A stretch of 12,476 nucleotides of DNA from Pelagibacteraceae bacterium (GTDB lineage: Bacteria > Pseudomonadota > Alphaproteobacteria > Pelagibacterales > Pelagibacteraceae), in contig VTPF01000015.1 of assembly GCA_008638025.1 (NCBI GenBank), positions 1 through 12,476 on the forward strand, written 5' to 3'. Every line of letters starts with the position of its first letter. Within the stretch, counting starts at the first letter, position 1. Below are positions 8,778 to 12,476 of the stretch, in pieces. The notes under the pieces are model-generated. The model ran no database searches and had not been told where the DNA came from. It saw only the letters and a program-made list of their open reading frames with translations. The position numbers were made by a program, and so were the translations under genes.

Positions 8778-8938
8778 ATTTTTTTTAAATCATCAAAAAG
8801 TGTCTTTTATTTGATTAATATCTATTTTTAACAATATTTCTTTGAAAAATAGCTTTAATGCAATAATATAAACAGCATTACTATTATTTAATTTTTTATG
8901 AAACAAATTTTAATCAAAACAAACTGGAAACAATTATC
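8778..8938. promoter_or_regulatory. Intergenic region between mrcA and rne with a candidate rne promoter
   Basis: This 161-base divergent gap is the largest non-coding stretch in the window. On the plus strand TTGAAA (8842-8847) stands 16 bases before TAATAT (8864-8869), overlapping an alternative TATAAA at 8867-8872; this would give rne a leader of about 60 bases. I could not choose a convincing mrcA promoter on the minus strand: TTGTTA (8834-8829) with an A/T-rich -10 is the best, but poor. An 8-base inverted repeat, CTATTTTT (8822-8829) and AAAAATAG (8845-8852), overlaps the -35 but is about what chance gives in such AT-rich DNA. E. coli RNase E controls its own mRNA through its leader; no such structure is recognisable here. 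Confidence 0.45.
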
Positions 8939-10855
8939 ATGGACAAAGAGATTCTTATCGATGCTTCTCAGCAGCGACAAACTAGAGTTGCTATCAAAAG
9001 CGAAACAGGTGTTGAGGAGTATGAGTATGAAAACGATCAAAAAAAACAACTTAAGGGCAATATATACCTTGGTCGCGTAAGTAGAATTGAACCTTCATTA
9101 CAAGCTGCATTTGTAGATTTTGGTAATGAACGCCACGGTTTTTTGGCGTTTAATGATATTCAAACACAATATTATCAAATTCCAGTTGCTGACAAAGAAT
9201 CAATTATAAAAGAAGAGGAAGAAGTTAGAAAACAACTTCTTGAAGAAACTAAAGATCTTTCCCCAGTAGAAAATCCAAATAATAATTCAGATGAAGATAA
9301 GGAAGTAGAAATAGAACAATTGGATGATGATACTTATTTAGAAAAAACTAATGAGAATGAATATTCTGAAGAAACGAATGATAACAAACTCTCAAATTCT
9401 GCTCAGGATGATTTTTCTGAAAGTGAATCTGAGTACGAAAAAAAAATTAACGATATCAAAGCAAGAAGAAAATTTAAAAGATACAGAATTCAAGAAGTAA
9501 TTAAACCTGGTCAAGTTATTCTTGTTCAGATCGTTAAAGAGGAAAGAGGAAAAAAGGGAGCTGCACTAACTACCTTTTTGTCTTTAGCTGGAAAATATAT
9601 TGTTTTGATGCCAAATACAGCGAAAGGCGGTGGCATTTCTAGAAAGATATTTAATTCTCAGGACAGAAAAAATATCAGAGAAATTATAAATCATTTAGAA
9701 ATTCCTGAAACAATGGGTTTAATAGTTAGAACCGCCGGAGCAAAAAAAACTCAAAACGAGATTAAAAATGATTTAAGTGTTTTAATTCAAATATGGGAAC
9801 AAATAAAAAATAAAACTTTAGACTCAAACGCACCATCTCTTATTCACGAAGAAGGAGATATAATTTATAGAACCATAAGAGATTTTTTTTCTTCTGAAAT
9901 TATTAATGTCATCATTGATGGAGAATTAGGATTTGAAAAAGCAAAAAAAACTGCTGAAATCATTGCGAAAGAACAGGTAAAAAAAATAAAAAAATATAAA
10001 GGCAAAGTGCCCTTGTTTCACGCTTATGGTATTGAAAAATATTTAAATGAAATATTTGAACCAAGAATTAATTTAAAATCTGGAGGATATTTAATAATTC
10101 ATCCAACAGAGGCCTTGGTTGCTATAGATATCAATTCAGGAAAATCCACAAAAGAGCGAAATATTGAAAAAACTGCACTAACTACCAATGTTGAGGCTGC
10201 AATAGAAATTGCTCGACAAGCTAAGTTAAGAGATTTGGCCGGTTTGATCGTAATTGACTTTATAGATATGGAAAATTACTCCAATCGTAGATTGGTTGAA
10301 AAAAAACTAAAAGAAGCCTTAAGAACAGACAAAGCTAGAGTGCAAGTTGGTAAAATCAGTAATTTTGGCCTTTTGGAAATGACAAGGCAAAGACTACGTG
10401 AAAGCTCCATTCAGTGGAGAACTGTTTTGAGTACAGATTCTTTTTCTCAAAAAATATTAAAATTAATTGAAGAAAAAATATTTTCTATTTCAAAAGTAAA
10501 AACTGTAATATTGGAAATTCCAAAAAAAATAGTTGATTATATTCAGTCCAATTTAATTGAAGAAGTTAATTTTTTTGAAAAAAAATTTAAATTTAAAATT
10601 AAATTTGAAATTAATCAAGATTTTGTCTCAGATGATTATAAAATTATTTTCAAAAATAATAAAAATATAATTCTTGAAGAAATTAAAAACCATACCATAG
10701 ACGAGGTCCTTGAGGAAAAACAAGAAAACACTGAAGAAACAATTTTAAATGAAGATAAGAAAAATAAAAATAAATTTCACAAAAAAAAATTCTTTAATAA
10801 AAAAAGAAAATTTTTTAAAAAAAAATTACCAGACAATAATAAAGAAGTTGCTTAA
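8939..10855 (+). CDS. rne: Ribonuclease E (short form, RNase E/G family)
   Basis: This endoribonuclease cuts single-stranded AU-rich RNA in mRNA decay and in rRNA and tRNA maturation. The 638 residues begin with the alphaproteobacterial RNase E start, including [20 protein letters not shown] (35-54). The S1 domain is split by an acidic insert of about 80 residues (roughly 88-168, rich in Glu, Asp and Asn). The catalytic metal ligands are Asp397 in AIDINSG and Asp440 in [10 protein letters not shown], 43 apart as in E. coli (303 and 346). The zinc-link CPxC motif that should follow [12 protein letters not shown] is missing; no cysteine is present there. The C-terminal part is short and ends in a Lys/Phe-rich basic tail (about 608-630), with no long scaffold region. 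The ATG at 8939 has a weak GGAA upstream. The stop overlaps that of thiG on the other strand by 4 bases. Confidence 0.93.
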   Translation: MDKEILIDASQQRQTRVAIKSETGVEEYEYENDQKKQLKGNIYLGRVSRIEPSLQAAFVDFGNERHGFLAFNDIQTQYYQIPVADKESIIKEEEEVRKQLLEETKDLSPVENPNNNSDEDKEVEIEQLDDDTYLEKTNENEYSEETNDNKLSNSAQDDFSESESEYEKKINDIKARRKFKRYRIQEVIKPGQVILVQIVKEERGKKGAALTTFLSLAGKYIVLMPNTAKGGGISRKIFNSQDRKNIREIINHLEIPETMGLIVRTAGAKKTQNEIKNDLSVLIQIWEQIKNKTLDSNAPSLIHEEGDIIYRTIRDFFSSEIINVIIDGELGFEKAKKTAEIIAKEQVKKIKKYKGKVPLFHAYGIEKYLNEIFEPRINLKSGGYLIIHPTEALVAIDINSGKSTKERNIEKTALTTNVEAAIEIARQAKLRDLAGLIVIDFIDMENYSNRRLVEKKLKEALRTDKARVQVGKISNFGLLEMTRQRLRESSIQWRTVLSTDSFSQKILKLIEEKIFSISKVKTVILEIPKKIVDYIQSNLIEEVNFFEKKFKFKIKFEINQDFVSDDYKIIFKNNKNIILEEIKNHTIDEVLEEKQENTEETILNEDKKNKNKFHKKKFFNKKRKFFKKKLPDNNKEVA

Positions 10856-11625
10856 ATATTAATTTTTCCTTGTTTTGGAGAAGATGCAATAGCAATGTTC
10901 TTTTTTTCCATTCTACCTGATAAATAACTCTGTCTTCCAGCAATAACTGCGTTTTTCATTGACTCTGCCATTAAAATTGGATTCTTTGCTTTAGCAATTG
11001 CTGAATTAACTAATACACCATCACATCCTAATTCCATTGCTATAACAGCATCAGAAGCAGTTCCTATACCAGCATCAACAATGACAGGAATTTTTGACTG
11101 TCTTTTTATAATTTCAATATTTAATTTATTAGGTATCCCCTGTCCAGAACCGATTAAGGAACCTAGAGGCATAACTGCAACTACTCCTATATCCTCAAGT
11201 TGCCTACATGCTATTGGGTCATCAGAGCAGTAAACCATTACTTCAAAACCCTCTTTAACTAAAATTTTAGCGGATTTAATTGTTTCTTGCATATTTGGAT
11301 ATAATGTATTTTCATCACCTAAAACTTCCAACTTAACCAGGTTCCATCCGCCACTTTCTTTTGCAAGACGCAAGGTCCTTAATGCATCATCTGAAGTATA
11401 ACATCCCGCTGTATTAGGTAAGTATGTGATTTTTTTTGGATCAATAAAATCCATTAACATTGGTTCTTTGGCATTAATAATATTTACTCTTCTGACAGCT
11501 ACTGTAACCAAATCTGCTCCGGAGGAATTAACAGCGTCTGAGGTTTCTTTGAGATCTTTATATTTTCCTGTACCGACAATTAATCTAGATTTAAAAATTC
11601 TATTGCCTATTTTAAACTGATCCAC
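10852..11625 (-). CDS. thiG: Thiazole synthase
   Basis: ThiG builds the thiazole phosphate ring of thiamin from 1-deoxy-D-xylulose 5-phosphate, dehydroglycine and the sulfur carried as ThiS thiocarboxylate, in the cytosol. The 257-residue TIM-barrel protein shows [25 protein letters not shown], the Schiff-base lysine in LVKLEVLGD (Lys98), [13 protein letters not shown] (phosphate loop) and [12 protein letters not shown] followed by [10 protein letters not shown]. Translation starts at a GTG (11625-11623) that shares one base with the thiS TAG stop, and behind a strong Shine-Dalgarno sequence (see separate entry), so it is coupled to thiS. The TAA stop overlaps the convergent rne stop. No thiO, thiE, thiD or thiC is in the window. 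Confidence 0.96.
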   Translation of the reverse strand: MDQFKIGNRIFKSRLIVGTGKYKDLKETSDAVNSSGADLVTVAVRRVNIINAKEPMLMDFIDPKKITYLPNTAGCYTSDDALRTLRLAKESGGWNLVKLEVLGDENTLYPNMQETIKSAKILVKEGFEVMVYCSDDPIACRQLEDIGVVAVMPLGSLIGSGQGIPNKLNIEIIKRQSKIPVIVDAGIGTASDAVIAMELGCDGVLVNSAIAKAKNPILMAESMKNAVIAGRQSYLSGRMEKKNIAIASSPKQGKINI

Positions 11626-11828
11626 TAACCACCTCCTATAAATGTAACAACTTCTATTACATCTTTATTAACAATCTTAGTAATGGAGTATTTTTGTCTT
11701 GGAATAACTGCACCATTTAACTCAACTGCAACCTTATTTTTATCAATAATAAGTTTTGCTAATAATTCCTCAATAGTGAAATTATTAGAGAATTCAGTTT
11801 TTTCTCCATTTAATTGTATTTCTATCAT
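11625..11828 (-). CDS. thiS: Sulfur carrier protein ThiS
   Basis: ThiS is a small ubiquitin-fold protein. Its C-terminal glycine is adenylated and turned into a thiocarboxylate that donates sulfur to ThiG. The 67-residue protein (E. coli 66) starts [10 protein letters not shown], has the family core [15 protein letters not shown] (33-47) and ends TFIGGG, carrying the required terminal Gly-Gly. The frame continues upstream to a TTG at 11873, but this would add 15 hydrophobic residues not seen in the family and would run into aroQ, so I chose the ATG at 11828. There is no Shine-Dalgarno sequence before it. It is the first gene of a thiS-thiG operon. Confidence 0.93.
   Translation of the reverse strand: MIEIQLNGEKTEFSNNFTIEELLAKLIIDKNKVAVELNGAVIPRQKYSITKIVNKDVIEVVTFIGGG
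11631..11637 (-). promoter_or_regulatory. Shine-Dalgarno for thiG inside the thiS 3' end
   Basis: AGGAGGT, a perfect match to the anti-Shine-Dalgarno core, lies 5 bases before the thiG GTG. It is formed by the last codons of thiS (ATA GGA GGT GGT), which encode the C-terminal Ile-Gly-Gly-Gly. It is the only strong ribosome binding site I found before a gene in this window, and it supports the GTG start. Confidence 0.88.
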
Positions 11829-11855
11829 ATTTATTATAATTAAGATTAGACTTAT
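11829..11855. promoter_or_regulatory. Divergent thiS/aroQ promoter gap
   Basis: Only 27 bases, nearly all A/T, separate the two start codons. A perfect TATAAT lies at 11835-11840 on the plus strand and would start aroQ transcription about 9 bases before its ATG, almost leaderless; a TTGTAT (11814-11819, spacer 15) inside thiS may act as a weak -35. The same bases read TATAAT on the minus strand at 11838-11833, too close to the thiS ATG unless that message is leaderless. A thiS promoter further back would lie inside aroQ. There is no room for a TPP riboswitch. Confidence 0.5.
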
Positions 11856-12296
11856 ATGAGCATAAAAATACAAATTATCAATGGTCCAAATTTAAATTTA
11901 CTTGGAAAAAGAGAGCCAGATATATATGGACATTTAACCTTAGATCAAATTAAGCTGGAAGTTGAAAAGCATGCCTCAAAAAAAAATATTAGTATAAATT
12001 TTTATCAATCAAACATTGAAGGAGAAATAGTTAATAAAATTCAAGAGATCTCTGATAGCATGGATGGGCTTATCATTAATGCAGCAGCTTTTACACACAC
12101 GTCTGTAGCAATTCTTGATGCCTTAAGTATTATTAAAATTCCTAAAATTGAAATTCATATATCAAATATTTTTGCAAGGGAGGAATTTAGACACAAATCA
12201 ATGATAAGCAAAGCTGTTAATGGAGTTATTTGTGGTTTTGGTTTAAATAGTTATATTCTGGCGGTTGATGCTGTGGAAAGTATTTTAAAAAAATGA
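11856..12296 (+). CDS. aroQ: 3-Dehydroquinate dehydratase, type II
   Basis: AroQ converts 3-dehydroquinate to 3-dehydroshikimate in the shikimate pathway, as a cytosolic dodecamer in known members. The 146-residue protein has the N-terminal INGPNLNLLGKREPDIYG with catalytic Arg19 and Tyr24 on the mobile loop, SNIEGEIV (52-59), INAAAFTHTSVA (74-85) with the substrate-binding Asn75, and IEIHISNIFAREEFRHKS (98-115) with catalytic His101 and substrate Arg112. The length is normal. The stop codon TGA overlaps the accB ATG in ATGA. aroQ followed by accB (and accC) is a gene order found in many proteobacteria, so accC probably follows beyond the window. Confidence 0.97.
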   Translation: MSIKIQIINGPNLNLLGKREPDIYGHLTLDQIKLEVEKHASKKNISINFYQSNIEGEIVNKIQEISDSMDGLIINAAAFTHTSVAILDALSIIKIPKIEIHISNIFAREEFRHKSMISKAVNGVICGFGLNSYILAVDAVESILKK

Positions 12297-12476
12297 AAAT
12301 TGATAAAGAAATAATTCAAAAACTTTCTGAATGTCTTGAAGAGTTTAATCTTACTGAATTAAGCTATTCTGATGGAAAAACAAAAGTAAAAATTGGAAAA
12401 GGGGCTAAAGAAACTAAAACTTTTACATCTACAAACAAAGAATTTTCCGAAGTTAAAAATGTAAATGACGATCCAA
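12293..12476 (+). CDS. accB: Biotin carboxyl carrier protein of acetyl-CoA carboxylase (5' part)
   Basis: Only the first 61 codons are in the window. The product begins MKIDKEIIQKLSECLEEFNL and continues with TELSYSDGKTKVKIGK, which fits the N-terminal helix and strand of AccB (E. coli has a comparable LIELVEESGISELEISEG stretch). It then enters a Lys/Thr/Asn-rich linker. The biotinylated EAMKM motif of the C-terminal domain would lie past the window end. Position right behind aroQ, with a 4-base ATGA overlap, strongly supports the call. AccB carries the carboxyl group between AccC and AccAD for malonyl-CoA synthesis. Confidence 0.85.
   Translation, partial: MKIDKEIIQKLSECLEEFNLTELSYSDGKTKVKIGKGAKETKTFTSTNKEFSEVKNVNDDP

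Noticed and set aside
8822..8852. Inverted repeat CTATTTTT / AAAAATAG overlapping the candidate rne -35 as an operator.
   Set aside because: An 8-base A/T-dominated repeat with a 15-base loop is roughly expected by chance in a region of this composition and size.
8898..9080. A 60-codon ORF starting 41 bases before rne and overlapping its 5' end in another frame, possibly an upstream leader peptide.
   Set aside because: Most of it lies inside the well-supported rne frame, it has no ribosome binding site and no family-like sequence; it reads as a chance shadow frame.
10560..10830. Many A and T homopolymer runs (7-9 bases) as phase-variation tracts.
   Set aside because: Such runs are spread through all genes here and follow from base composition and Lys/Phe codons; none sits at a typical phase-variable promoter or surface gene start.
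11829..11873. N-terminal extension of ThiS from TTG 11873 as a hydrophobic leader.
   Set aside because: ThiS is a cytosolic 66-67 residue protein that aligns from the ATG at 11828; the extension overlaps aroQ.

Overview
This looks like chromosomal core sequence from a streamlined, very AT-rich alphaproteobacterium, most likely a SAR11 (Pelagibacterales) relative. The evidence is the base composition (long A and T runs inside genes), about 98% coding density (roughly 270 non-genic bases out of 12,476, the largest gap 161 bases), alphaproteobacterial versions of every protein, and the neighbourhood rne / mrcA / prfB. The placement is inferred from protein style and context, without a database search. 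I see no mobile element, tRNA, rRNA, CRISPR array or phage gene.

Layout. A COG2945-type alpha/beta hydrolase (+) runs tail-to-tail into anmK (-), an anhydro-MurNAc kinase for peptidoglycan recycling. anmK is divergent from tyrS (+, tyrosyl-tRNA synthetase) across a 59-base promoter region. tyrS converges with and overlaps a three-gene minus-strand operon, read as mrcA (penicillin-binding protein 1A), prfB (release factor 2), then a large AsmA-like envelope protein. These genes are separated by 1 base and by a 4-base overlap. The prfB reading frame is complete only if a classic programmed +1 frameshift at CTT-TGA is used. Across a 161-base gap lies rne (+, RNase E), which converges with the thiS-thiG thiazole operon (-). 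A 27-base divergent gap then leads into aroQ (+, type II 3-dehydroquinase), whose stop overlaps the start of accB (biotin carboxyl carrier protein), cut by the window end.

How the genes relate. They are mainly housekeeping: translation (tyrS, prfB), RNA decay (rne), cell wall synthesis and recycling (mrcA, anmK), envelope lipid or outer-membrane homeostasis (AsmA-like), thiamin thiazole synthesis (thiS, thiG), and aromatic amino acid and fatty acid synthesis (aroQ, accB). No new multi-gene system is visible. The points worth a second look are the RF2 frameshift site with an A instead of C after the stop, an RNase E without its zinc-link cysteines and with a short basic tail, a Shine-Dalgarno sequence for thiG built from the codons of the ThiS C-terminal glycines, and convergent gene pairs that share stop-codon bases and so leave no room for terminators.
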